Shown here: positions 43,305 to 51,952 of the stretch, piece by piece
Position numbering within the stretch: position 1 is the first letter of the stretch
Layout of the letters: each line of letters opens with the position of its first letter
Origin: Arthrobacter sp. H35-D1
GTDB taxonomy: Bacteria > Actinomycetota > Actinomycetes > Actinomycetales > Micrococcaceae
Direction of reading: 5' to 3'
Assembly (NCBI RefSeq): GCF_030063185.1
Contig: NZ_JASISP010000001.1
Coordinates: forward strand, 508,534-572,533
Length of the DNA: 64,000 nucleotides
Program-made: the position numbers and the translations under genes
Notes under the pieces: model-generated
Seen by the model: the letters and a program-made list of their open reading frames with translations, nothing else
The model's database searches: none
Told to the model about the DNA's origin: nothing

Positions 43305-44084
43305 GTTGTTCTCCTATCAGCCGTCGCTTCCGGCGGTCTGTTGTGGTGGGGTAAATGATGGGCAAGAGTATTCCGCAGTATGTGAATACCGGGAACCGTA
43401 TGATAATGCGGTCGCGGGGCCAAACGGGTGACCGCGTGGTCCGCGTAGCTGGAGGGGCGTGTTCCAACTCGCGGGTGGCCATATTTTCTTTTTGGTCGCC
43501 GTACCGAGCCGATGCCGATGACTGGCATTTATTGTGTGACTGCGGCGTGGCAGGCATGCTAGGGCGAGCTGCGTCGTCGTCGTCCATAATGTCTTATCGA
43601 CGACCTCACGCAAACTGCCCGGCTAACTAGATCGGGGCATGCACCTTGCCTCGAGTATGCAGCCCATACCGCTCTTGGTGCCATCTCCGCTACAACGTCA
43701 GAGCCGTGGTCAGAAAGCTCAGTGTGGTTCTGCGTCGTGGAGACTCTGAGGAACGTCACGCACATATTCAGTTCGGCAACATTGGCCAGCCAGAGGGCTC
43801 AGCCTTCGGGCCTGCACTTGTGCAGCAGATTCGGCAACATGTCTAGCAGTTCTCTGGGACTACCGTTGGGTCGAGGCAGTCTGGCCGCGGAGAATTCGCG
43901 GCCAGGAACGCTTCGCCGTCAATCGAGTCCGCATCTTGTACATGAGCGTACTGATCTGTTCCTTTTTCGGATGCCGTCATCCGCGCTAAATAGTGGCGGG
44001 GCAGTAACCGTGGACTAGCCCGTCCGAAGGAACAGGCAGGGACCTACTCATGCACGTTGTGGTCCCTGCCCTGTTCACCTTGTC
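43305..44084. other. 780-bp region without a recognised gene
   Basis: No convincing coding sequence. Frames of 66-113 codons overlap one another on both strands with no conserved motif. Weak gene-like stretches on the minus strand around 43560-43850 may be remnants. The stretch is unusually AT-richer near 43300-43600. Confidence 0.35.
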
Positions 44085-45125
44085 TTAGAGGGTGGCGGTG
44101 TCAATGACGAAGCGGTAGCGGACATCGGATGCCAAGACGCGCTCGTATGCCTCATTAATCTTGCTGGCAGGGATGACCTCGATCTCGGCACCGATGCCGT
44201 GCTCGGCGCAGAAATTGAGCATTTCCTGCGTTTCCTTGATGCCGCCGATCGCCGAGCCGGCGAACGTGCGCCGTGCCCCGATCAAGGAGAACGCCTGCAC
44301 GGGCAGAGGCTCGGCAGGGGCACCCACGCTGACTAGTGCGCCGTCGAGCTTGAGCAGCTGGAGGAAGGCGTTGATGTCGATGACGGCGCTGACGGTGTTG
44401 ATGATCAGGTCGAAGCTTCCGGCAAGATCCGAAAACGTGTTCTCATCACTGGTGGCGTAGTATTGATCGGCGCCCAGACGCAGGCCGTCTTCCTTCTTCT
44501 TCAGCGACTGAGAAAGGACGGTGACGGTTGCACCCATGGCGTGAGCGATCTTCACGGCCATGTGGCCGAGCCCACCCAAGCCAACGACGGCGACGTTCTT
44601 GCCGGGGCCCGCACCCCAGTGATGCAGGGGGGAGAACGTGGTGATGCCGGCGCATAGCAGCGGCGCGGCGACGTCGAGCCCCAAGCCGTCCGGGATGTTC
44701 ACTACGAAGTCCTCGGTCACGACAACATGGCTTGAGTAGCCACCCTGGGTGATGGTTCCGTCGCGGTCCATTGCGCCGTAGGTTCCGGTGTTGCCCTTGA
44801 GGCAGTACTGCTCTTCGCCGGCCTGGCAGTTGGCACATTCGCCGCAGGAGTTGACCATGCAACCAACCCCTACACGGTCCCCGACCTTGTGCTTGGTGAC
44901 ATCCGAGCCAACTTCGGTGACGATGCCAGCGATCTCGTGACCGGGGGCCAGCGGGTACTGCTGCGGGCCCCAGTCGCCGCGAACGGTATGGATGTCGGAA
45001 TGGCAAATACCGGCGAACTTGATGTCGATCAATACGTCATGAGCGCCGACGTCCCGGCGTTCAATGGTCGTAGGAATGAGATCTTCGGTGGCCGATGGTG
45101 CTGCGTAAGCCTTGACTGTAGACAT
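44085..45125 (-). CDS. Zinc-dependent alcohol dehydrogenase, YahK/CAD-like
   Basis: This is a 346-residue medium-chain dehydrogenase. Catalytic zinc ligands are in [13 protein letters not shown] (Cys) and PGHEIAGIV (His-Glu), with a further Cys in [13 protein letters not shown]. The structural zinc site is [15 protein letters not shown]. The NADP(H)-binding turn is [15 protein letters not shown]. The sequence resembles NADPH-dependent aldehyde reductases of the YahK/cinnamyl alcohol dehydrogenase group, which reduce toxic aldehydes to alcohols. It follows the MmyB-type regulator by 65 bp on the same strand and may be in its regulon. Confidence 0.93.
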   Translation of the reverse strand: MSTVKAYAAPSATEDLIPTTIERRDVGAHDVLIDIKFAGICHSDIHTVRGDWGPQQYPLAPGHEIAGIVTEVGSDVTKHKVGDRVGVGCMVNSCGECANCQAGEEQYCLKGNTGTYGAMDRDGTITQGGYSSHVVVTEDFVVNIPDGLGLDVAAPLLCAGITTFSPLHHWGAGPGKNVAVVGLGGLGHMAVKIAHAMGATVTVLSQSLKKKEDGLRLGADQYYATSDENTFSDLAGSFDLIINTVSAVIDINAFLQLLKLDGALVSVGAPAEPLPVQAFSLIGARRTFAGSAIGGIKETQEMLNFCAEHGIGAEIEVIPASKINEAYERVLASDVRYRFVIDTATL

Positions 45126-45190
45126 AATTTACTCCTGTGTTGATGGGAAGGAATCGATGTGGGGGGATATGTAAGTGGATGCGCGCTCGG

Positions 45191-46096
45191 CTAACGCCGC
45201 AGGGCATCCTTGACAGTGGGTTCAGCCTCGACGCCGTGGTGTAGCTGTGCGGCCTTGTTGGTTGCGGCCCAACTGGCCAGTAGCCGCAGGCCGTCAGCAG
45301 AGGAGGACCCAGGCTCGGCACTGTAGGCGAACATCGTCAGGCCTGGGGTAGCTGCGAGCTCCAGCGCGTTGAAATTCAGCTCAAGGTCTCCCACCGCTGG
45401 GTGGCGGATGGTTTTGGCCCCGCTTCGGTGGTGACGGACATCGTGTTGGGCCCAGCGCCTGCGGAATTCGTCACTTCGAGTGGATAGCTCTCCCACTAGA
45501 TCCGTCAGAGACCGGTCAAAGGGGTCTCGTCCGGCTTCCGCATGCAGCATTGCCACCACCGTGTCGGCGGCCTGGTCCCAGTCCGTATACAGGGATTGTG
45601 AGCGGGGATTGAAGAAGACGAACCGGGCGTAGTTGAGCTGGTGCGTCTGGTCTTTGTAAGCCTCGGAATACAAGGCGCGTCCGAGGTCGTTGACCGCGAC
45701 AACGTCCAGATGTCCGTTCTGCACGAACGCAGGGATCCCCACCATGCCGTCGAGGATGTGCTGGATACTGGCGTCTATTTCCTTGGCGGGCTGGCGCCGC
45801 GTACGACTTGCGGGGCCTGCGGTCCGGGCAAGGTTGAGCAGGTGCTGGTGTTCAGCCTCGTTGAGCCGCAGAGCGCGGGAGATGGAGTCCAAGACGGAAT
45901 CGGAGGCTCCTGCCAAGCTGCCTCGCTCCATTCGGGTGTAGTACTCAACACTCACGCCCGCCAACATAGATACTTCTTCGCGGCGCAGCCCGGGGACTCG
46001 CCGGATTCCGCCAAAAGTTGGCAACCCTACTTGTTGTGGTGTCAGCTTCGCCCGCCGGGAGGCAAGGAACTCACGAATCTCGCTGCGGTTGTTCAT
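45191..46096 (-). CDS. MmyB-like helix-turn-helix regulator
   Basis: This is a 301-residue regulator. The N-terminal XRE-type HTH has FLASRRAKLTPQQVGLP, then RRVPGLRREEVSMLAGVS and YYTRMERG, all hallmarks of the MmyB branch. The C-terminal ~190 residues form the MmyB-like ligand-binding domain (VVAVNDLGRALYSEAY and NYARFVFFNP). The start is the ATG at 46096 (MNNRSEIREFLASRR). The frame is open for another 117 codons upstream, but that part is an IS1595 transposase relic fused by chance. It probably controls the aldehyde reductase downstream, as such pairs are common in actinobacteria. Confidence 0.9.
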   Translation of the reverse strand: MNNRSEIREFLASRRAKLTPQQVGLPTFGGIRRVPGLRREEVSMLAGVSVEYYTRMERGSLAGASDSVLDSISRALRLNEAEHQHLLNLARTAGPASRTRRQPAKEIDASIQHILDGMVGIPAFVQNGHLDVVAVNDLGRALYSEAYKDQTHQLNYARFVFFNPRSQSLYTDWDQAADTVVAMLHAEAGRDPFDRSLTDLVGELSTRSDEFRRRWAQHDVRHHRSGAKTIRHPAVGDLELNFNALELAATPGLTMFAYSAEPGSSSADGLRLLASWAATNKAAQLHHGVEAEPTVKDALRR

Positions 46097-46229
46097 AGCA
46101 ACTACGTTACGTCCACCGTCCGGTTCTGTGGGAGGCCCTGTCAGGGTCTGTGAGCGGGAACACGGATAGTGGCAGGAAAATCTGGAGCCCCGGGGCTCGC
46201 ATGCAAGCGGATCCCCGGACACGGTCAGG

Positions 46230-46447
46230 GAACTGCCGCCACGCTGGGATTGGAAGCGAGCAAAGAGCAGGTCTCCGTCTCCCAACGACCACCCGCCAGA
46301 CTGCGAGCAGCGCGGGCAAACGAAGCCATCGGGCCAACGCAGCCAATCCAAATAATCCAGGCAAGCGGCATCGGTTGCAAACCAGGACCGGAACGCTCCG
46401 AGCGAGCGAGGGTAATCGATGCCGGCCCGAGGCCGGAATTCATCCAC
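46230..46447 (-). pseudogene. N-terminal fragment of an IS1595-type transposase
   Basis: The minus-strand frame upstream of the regulator encodes YPRSLGAFRSWFATDAACL, then WLRWPDGFVCPRCSQSGGW. This is the start of an IS1595/ISXO2-like transposase: a FP.. AW.. D..C..YL segment and the first CPRC knuckle of its zinc ribbon. After the ribbon the match decays, and the DDE domain is missing. It is a truncated insertion sequence lying next to the IS1634-type element. Confidence 0.7.
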
Positions 46448-46567
46448 GCCTCTAGTTTAGTCCGGTCAGATGAATACCTCAGAGCCGGCTATTCCGCTTT
46501 TGAGAGCCCCGATCGAGAATCTTCCGCGGAAGTTCCGGCGTGTTGGAGCCTTCTTGTATCCTAAATA

Positions 46568-48308
46568 TGTATGACCTAAAGTATGATTTGAGCATGGCTT
46601 TGTACAAGAAGATGATCAGCGGGAAACCCTATTGGTACCTGCGGGAGATGGCGCGGGTGGACGGGAAGCCGAAGATGGTCTCGGAACGTTATCTGGGTAC
46701 TGCTGAGGACATCGAAAAGCTCCTGGACGCCAAGGAATCTGCGACGCTTCCGGCGAAAACCCGGCATCTGGGGTTCGGGGACAGTGCCGCGGCCTGGAGC
46801 GTCCTGGCCCGCCTGGACGTGGCCGGGATCATTGACGAGGTGGCTGGCGCGCGGCGGGCGGACGCTGGCGCGTCGGTGGGCACCTACCTGGCGTTGGCCG
46901 CGTTGAACCGGGTCGTGGCGCCAACTTCCAAGCTCGGGTTCGCCGACTGGTGGAAGACCACGGCGGCGGACAGGTTCGCCAAGATCCCCGCCTCCGTGTT
47001 GGACCACCGCAAATTCTGGGACGCGATGCACGCCCTGTCCCTGAAACAGCTCGCGGAGGTCGAGGAACGCATCGCGGTGGCGATGATCAGCGAATTCAAC
47101 CTCGATGTCTCGGCCCTGGCGCTGGACATGGCGAACTTCGCCACCTACATTGATTCGGCCAACGAGAACGCCCCGATTGCCCAACGCGGCAAGGCCAAGC
47201 AAAAGCGCACCGTGCCTTCCCTGGTTGGCCTGGGCCTGGTGATCACCCGTGACGGAGGGATTCCCCTGCTCGCCCATACCTACCCGGGGAACAAGCCTGA
47301 CGTCACCCAGTTTCCCCTCATGATCGATGAACTCGGCGCCCGGCACCGCAAACTCGCCGAAACGACCGGGACCGGTGAGAAGCCGGAGGTGACTGTGGTC
47401 TTTGACGCCGGGCAGAACTCGGCAACCAACTTCACCCGCGTCACCGACACCGGCCTCGCGTTCGTCTGTTCCATCCCGCCCTCCCATGTCGCGGACCTGC
47501 TCCAACTCCCCGCCGCCGACCGCACCATCGTGGACAAGGAACGGTTTGCCGGTCTTACCGCGGTTGAGACCCGGCGGGTGGTTTACGGCACCGAGCGCCG
47601 GGTCATCCTCACCCACTCACCCACCCTGCACGCCGCGCAGGTCGCCGGGTTCGCCCAAACCCTGGCCAAGGCCCAGGCGAAACTCGCCGAGCTCACCGAG
47701 TCCCTGGCCCGCGGCAAGACCCGGCGCACCACCGATCAGCTCACCGAGCACATCAAGGCGATCACCCGCGATTCCTGGCTACGCCGCGTCCTGGTTTGCG
47801 AACTGACCGGGGACACCCCGGCCACCCACAAACTCACCGTCATCGTCACCGATACAGCGAAAGAGGAACTCGAGGACGAGGTGTTTGGCAAGCGGGTCCT
47901 GGTCACCACCCAGGAACACTGGCCGATCGCGGACGTGGTCGCCGCCTACCGCTCCCAATCCGATGCCGAATTCGGGTTCCGCCAACTCAAGGACCCCCAC
48001 GTGGTCTCGTTCTCACCCATGCACCACTGGACCGAGCACAACATCCGGGTGCACACCTTCACCTGCGTGCTAGCCCTGCAAATCGCGCACCTCATGCGCC
48101 GCGAAGCCGAACACGCAGGGGAACACCTCTCCGTGCGTGAACTCCTGGACCAGCTCGCCGGGATCCAGGAAACCGTGATGATCTATCCCTCCACCGGAGG
48201 ACGTCCCAAAATCCGGCGCATGCTCACCGAAACCACCGCAACCCAAGACAAGCTCACCGCCGTCTTCAACCTCACAAAATGGGCGCCCAAGAAAAGTTAG
48301 GTCATACA
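46568..48308. mobile_element. IS1634-type insertion sequence
   Basis: The element is about 1.74 kb, bounded by perfect 12-bp inverted repeats TGTATGACCTAA (46568-46579) and TTAGGTCATACA (48297-48308). The right repeat contains the stop codon of the transposase. The bases immediately outside the repeats do not match, so no target duplication is visible. This suggests that a deletion or recombination happened after insertion. Confidence 0.85.
46594..48300 (+). CDS. IS1634 family transposase
   Basis: This is a 568-residue transposase of the IS4 superfamily, IS1634 group. The N-terminus MALYKKMISGKPYWYLREM is characteristic. The DDE core shows LALDMANFATYID (first Asp), VVFDAGQNSATN (second Asp) and, near the C-terminus, YRSQSDAEFGFRQLKDPH containing the Y-(2)-R-(3)-E-(6)-K type signature. 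Internal Mets at 46540 and 46567 are possible but lie in or outside the left inverted repeat, so 46594 is preferred. The gene is intact. Confidence 0.93.
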   Translation: MALYKKMISGKPYWYLREMARVDGKPKMVSERYLGTAEDIEKLLDAKESATLPAKTRHLGFGDSAAAWSVLARLDVAGIIDEVAGARRADAGASVGTYLALAALNRVVAPTSKLGFADWWKTTAADRFAKIPASVLDHRKFWDAMHALSLKQLAEVEERIAVAMISEFNLDVSALALDMANFATYIDSANENAPIAQRGKAKQKRTVPSLVGLGLVITRDGGIPLLAHTYPGNKPDVTQFPLMIDELGARHRKLAETTGTGEKPEVTVVFDAGQNSATNFTRVTDTGLAFVCSIPPSHVADLLQLPAADRTIVDKERFAGLTAVETRRVVYGTERRVILTHSPTLHAAQVAGFAQTLAKAQAKLAELTESLARGKTRRTTDQLTEHIKAITRDSWLRRVLVCELTGDTPATHKLTVIVTDTAKEELEDEVFGKRVLVTTQEHWPIADVVAAYRSQSDAEFGFRQLKDPHVVSFSPMHHWTEHNIRVHTFTCVLALQIAHLMRREAEHAGEHLSVRELLDQLAGIQETVMIYPSTGGRPKIRRMLTETTATQDKLTAVFNLTKWAPKKS

Positions 48309-48524
48309 CCCCCAGACATAAAAAGGCACCTCTGAGCTGCACCGATACAAGTCTCGAAGCACTTGGCCAGGAAACTCCCGCTAGCAGGGAAGTGACACGA
48401 CATTGAGAATTCCGGTTACCTGAGCCAGTGCATCGCGGCAGGTCGGCGCGTTTCACCGGTGACCGGAAGCTCCGGACCGTTCAGTTGCCAAAAAGATCCG
48501 GGTCCCGGTGCCGGCCGGCCCCAG
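48309..48524. other. Intergenic tail right of IS1634-type element
   Basis: This is 216 bp with no gene. Short inverted repeats occur (GGAAACTCCC region near 48370; a CACCGGTGACCGG segment near 48455), but no T-run follows. It ends the plasticity zone before the conserved MFS gene. Confidence 0.3.
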
Positions 48525-49877
48525 CTATCCGACCCTGCCGGTGACGCTTTCGGGCGTGGCGGCTTCGTGCGTCGGACGCACGGCACGCAGGCCAAAAAAC
48601 ACCATGACGACCAGCACGGCCAGGGCCATCATGTTGACCCAGAAGAAGCCGCCCACGGCCAGGACGGGGCCGGCCAAGGCAGCCAGGCCGGCGGCCCCGA
48701 AGTTCATCATCATGTCATTGGCGCCTTGGAGGGGGACGCGCAGGTGGTCTGGTGCCGACTCGTTGAGCAGGGACGAGCCGCCGATCAGGCACGCCGACCA
48801 GCCCAAGCCCAGCGTGCTCAAGGCAATGGACATGGGCAGGGGGTCGCTGCTGTCCGAGACGATAGCGCCAATGGTGATGGCCGCCAGGAAAATGCCGTAG
48901 CCGATGAATACGACGGGCACGCTGCCCAGCTTGTCCACAAGCCAACCAAACATCGGGCTGGCCGCATACATGCCCAAAATGTGCAGGCTGATGACAATGC
49001 CGATCATCTCCAGTGCGTGGCCATGCTCATTCATGGCGACAGGGGTCATGACCATGACGCCCACCATGATCGCGTGCCCGCCAGTGACCGCGACCAAGGC
49101 GAAGAGTGCGTGCGGATTGTGGCTGGCAAGGCGCAGGGCCTGCCAGGCACCGTGCCGCTTGGCGGGTTTGGCGGGTCTTTGGGGGTGCACGGGGGCCACC
49201 CCGCCGGGCAGGCCCGTCGTTTCAACTATCGTTTCCACGGACGCGTCCGCGGAAGCTTCCCCGGGCGCACCCACGGCGTGTGGTTGCGCCGGAGGGGCCA
49301 GAAAGAACACGGCGATGACCAGGGCAGCGGTGAGAAAGGCAATGAGCGAGAACACGAAGGGACCAGCCAACGGCACCATGTCCAGCCGGATGCCCAACAA
49401 ACGGCCTGGTTCGGAGAGGTTGGGGCCGGCCACCGAGCCGACAGTCGTCGCCCAAATGACGATTGCCATGGCCCGGCCGGCGGTGGCAGGGGAGGCGCCG
49501 TCGACCGCTGCGTACCGCGCTTGCAGGCCCGCCGCCGTCGCCGAACCAAAGAACAGCATGCCAGCGGCCATGAGCCAGAACTGACCAAGGCTCGCTGCAA
49601 GCAAAACTAGGGCAGCACCCACGGCACCCAGGACCAACCCGGTGCTCAGCGCCCAGCGCCGGCCCGCCCGGACGGCCAAGTTCGCCAGCGGGACGGCCAC
49701 CAGCCCGGCACCCAAGGCGGACGCCGTTTGCACAAAACCGGATGCCGCCGTCGTGCCTGCCAGCTCGGCCGCCAGGATGCCTCCCACGGCAATGCCCGAG
49801 GCCACGCCCACCCCCGACAACAGCTGGCCCGCCACAAGCACGGTTTGGTTGCGGCGTTGGAGAGAGGCGGTGCTCAT
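48525..49877 (-). CDS. MFS transporter
   Basis: This is a 450-residue carrier with about 12 helices and a longer cytoplasmic loop in the middle (residues ~205-260, rich in Ala, Gly and Pro). The pattern, including SPMFGWLVDKLGSVPVVFIG between helices of the second half, resembles drug or small-molecule exporters of the MFS_1 group. It is divergent from a MalY-type lyase gene across 115 bp. Pairing of an exporter with a sulfur amino-acid lyase is suggestive but does not define a substrate. Confidence 0.87.
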   Translation of the reverse strand: MSTASLQRRNQTVLVAGQLLSGVGVASGIAVGGILAAELAGTTAASGFVQTASALGAGLVAVPLANLAVRAGRRWALSTGLVLGAVGAALVLLAASLGQFWLMAAGMLFFGSATAAGLQARYAAVDGASPATAGRAMAIVIWATTVGSVAGPNLSEPGRLLGIRLDMVPLAGPFVFSLIAFLTAALVIAVFFLAPPAQPHAVGAPGEASADASVETIVETTGLPGGVAPVHPQRPAKPAKRHGAWQALRLASHNPHALFALVAVTGGHAIMVGVMVMTPVAMNEHGHALEMIGIVISLHILGMYAASPMFGWLVDKLGSVPVVFIGYGIFLAAITIGAIVSDSSDPLPMSIALSTLGLGWSACLIGGSSLLNESAPDHLRVPLQGANDMMMNFGAAGLAALAGPVLAVGGFFWVNMMALAVLVVMVFFGLRAVRPTHEAATPESVTGRVG

Positions 49878-49992
49878 TGGAAAGTCCTAAGAGTGGCAGA
49901 TTCATGGCGTGGAAACTGCGCCGACGGCCGTCCCGTGGGAGTGGCTTAAGGTGGAAGCAGACGTCACCAGTCTGACAGAGGAGCACCCGAGC

Positions 49993-51198
49993 ATGGCAAT
50001 CGAACACATACAAACTCTCCAGGGCAATTTTCCCGGGACAGCTACCTTTGACACCGTGACGGAGACGGATTTGCGCGCCACGGGCAGTTTGAAGTGGTCT
50101 GCCTTCCCCGGGCAGCTGCCAGCCTGGGTGGCCGAGATGGACTTTGGCCTGGCCGGCCCCGTCGCCGAGCGGCTGCGCGATTCGGTGGCCACCGCGCAGG
50201 TGGGGTACCTGCCCGGCCATCTGGTCCAGGCCCTGGGGCAGGCGTGCCGGGACTTTCTGGCAACGCGCCACGGCTGGGATATCCCCGCCGAGTGGATCCG
50301 TCCCGTAGCCGACGTCCTCAGCGCCTTGGAAGCCACGGTCAAGCATTTCACCCCCGGTCACGGGCGCATGGTTGTCCCGACCCCGGCGTACATGCCCTTC
50401 ATCACGCTCCCGGCTGCGTACGGGCGCGAACTTGTGCAGGTCCCCATGATCCGCGCAGAAGCGTCCTGGGAGCTTGACTTCGACGCCCTGGAAGCGTCAC
50501 TCGCAGCCGGCGATCTGCTGGTGCTGTGCAATCCGCACAATCCGATTGGGAAGGTGTACACACGCCGGGAACTGCTGCGGCTCAGCGCCATTGTGGAGGT
50601 GAGCGGGGCCAGGGTGTTTTCCGATGAGATCCATGCGCCATTGGTGTACGACGGCGCCACCCACGTTCCGTACGCTTCGGTCAGCGACGCCGCCGCCCGG
50701 CACACCGTGACGGCCACATCCGCGTCGAAGGCCTGGAACCTGGCCGGGCTCAAGGCGGCACAAATCATCTTTTCCAATGCCGCAGATTATGAGTTGTGGT
50801 CCGTGGAGGGAACCGCTGCTGAGCACAGCGCCAGCACTCTGGGGGTCGTGGCGAACATTGCCGCCTACACGGAGGGGACGCCGTGGCTTGATGGGGTGAT
50901 TGACTACCTGGACGGCAACCGGAGGCTGCTCGAGGGCCTGCTGCAGGAGCACCTGCCGCAGGCCCGCTGGGTGATGCCCGAGGGAACGTATTTGGCGTTC
51001 ATCGATTGCACGGAACTTGATTTCGGGGATTTTGCTGGCACGCCCACTGAATTCTTCGCCGAACACGCCCGGGTCACGCTGACCGAAGGCGGTTTGTGCG
51101 GCGATGTCGGAGCCGGCTGGGTGCGGCTGAACTTTGCCACTCCCGCACCGATTCTGCGCCGGATCGTGGAACAAATGGGTGCGTCGCTGGCGGGATGA
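49993..51198 (+). CDS. PLP-dependent C-S lyase, MalY/PatB type
   Basis: This is a 401-residue fold-type I PLP enzyme. The PLP lysine is in TATSASKAWNLAGLKAA. Other family landmarks are VAEMDFGLAGPV at the N-terminus, LLVLCNPHNPIGKVYTR and FSDEIHAPLVYDG. These enzymes cleave cystathionine or other cysteine S-conjugates to a thiol, pyruvate and ammonia; some instead act as aminotransferases. The start is at MAIEHIQTL with AGAGGAG upstream. The 28-codon extension lies in the divergent promoter and is not conserved-looking. It is probably a stand-alone housekeeping enzyme. Confidence 0.92.
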   Translation: MAIEHIQTLQGNFPGTATFDTVTETDLRATGSLKWSAFPGQLPAWVAEMDFGLAGPVAERLRDSVATAQVGYLPGHLVQALGQACRDFLATRHGWDIPAEWIRPVADVLSALEATVKHFTPGHGRMVVPTPAYMPFITLPAAYGRELVQVPMIRAEASWELDFDALEASLAAGDLLVLCNPHNPIGKVYTRRELLRLSAIVEVSGARVFSDEIHAPLVYDGATHVPYASVSDAAARHTVTATSASKAWNLAGLKAAQIIFSNAADYELWSVEGTAAEHSASTLGVVANIAAYTEGTPWLDGVIDYLDGNRRLLEGLLQEHLPQARWVMPEGTYLAFIDCTELDFGDFAGTPTEFFAEHARVTLTEGGLCGDVGAGWVRLNFATPAPILRRIVEQMGASLAG

Positions 51199-51246
51199 CC
51201 CCTGCCGGTGCGGTTGCGCCGCGAGTCGTGGCGCGTGGTGTGGGTC

Positions 51247-51383
51247 GAGATCGCGCCGCAACCGCAGGCCCCGTTCCGAGACCGCGCCTGCACCTTGCCT
51301 GCCCGCACCATAGTTCTCGAGACCGCGCCTTGGCCGCTTCTGCGTTGCGCCCGCCGTGCACCATATTGCTGGAAACCGCGTCT
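51247..51383. repeat. Degenerate tandem repeats in the intergenic region
   Basis: The non-coding stretch after the MalY-type gene has four diverged copies of a GAGACCGCGCCT-like core, at 51247, 51278 (exact core), 51319 (exact core) and 51372 (GAAACCGCGTCT). The last two are within a 53-bp unit that also shares CACCATA and TTGGCCGC. Spacings are 31, 41 and 53 bp, so this is a decaying tandem array, not a CRISPR. Confidence 0.6.
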
Positions 51384-51479
51384 TGGCCGCGAGCCCGCGG
51401 TTGCCCAACCGCTGGCTCGCGGCTCAGTCGCGGGCATGCGGGCGAGACGCGGTGACGCGGGCGGCGTGGAGCAGGAGTG

Positions 51480-51887
51480 CTAGATGAAATCCATCTCCAC
51501 CTGCAGAAACGACTCGGCGGAAATGATGGCCGCGGCGAAGGATTCCTCTTCGGTGGGGGACTGCTTCGGGGTTCGGGTGTACCACTCGTGCGTGGTGGTG
51601 CGGACCTTGATCACCCCGCCGTCGGCAGCGGCATAGAACAACCCAAAGCGCTGGACCGGCCATTCTGCCGACGTTTCAATGCCCACCAACAACGCCGCGT
51701 TCAAGGCCGGGTTGAACCACTGGGCAATAGGCCTGCGACGGTCTTCAAAAAAGAGCCCGGCGGCGTAGCGGCTCGCTGCCGTCGGTCCCATTGCCGCGCA
51801 GAGCCGTTCCCGCCACAACGGCAAGATCTCCGTGTCATGGCGTTGCCACACTGCTGGGACCAAAGGTTGGTCGCTATGAAAGCCCAC
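51480..51887 (-). CDS. Conserved-looking hypothetical protein, 135 aa
   Basis: This is a small soluble protein of 135 residues, from a GTG start at 51887 (MGFHSDQPLVPAV). No signal peptide, membrane helix or known motif is seen. It is rich in aromatic residues and has an amphipathic beta-like pattern (RFGLFYAAADGGVIKVRTTT, then HEWYTR). Codon use matches real genes of the window, and the frame is not a shadow of another gene. Family unknown to me. It lies between the repeat-bearing intergenic region and the HNH nuclease gene, with no operon partner. Confidence 0.6.
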   Translation of the reverse strand: MGFHSDQPLVPAVWQRHDTEILPLWRERLCAAMGPTAASRYAAGLFFEDRRRPIAQWFNPALNAALLVGIETSAEWPVQRFGLFYAAADGGVIKVRTTTHEWYTRTPKQSPTEEESFAAAIISAESFLQVEMDFI

Positions 51888-51952
51888 ACTTCAATGTTAG
51901 CGATAGCCGAGTCAGTTGGAAGGGGCGAAGTCCGAGCCAGTGCGCCATGGCG

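Noticed and set aside
51247-51383. Possible CRISPR array
   Set aside because: Repeats are degenerate, few and irregularly spaced, and no cas genes are in the window.
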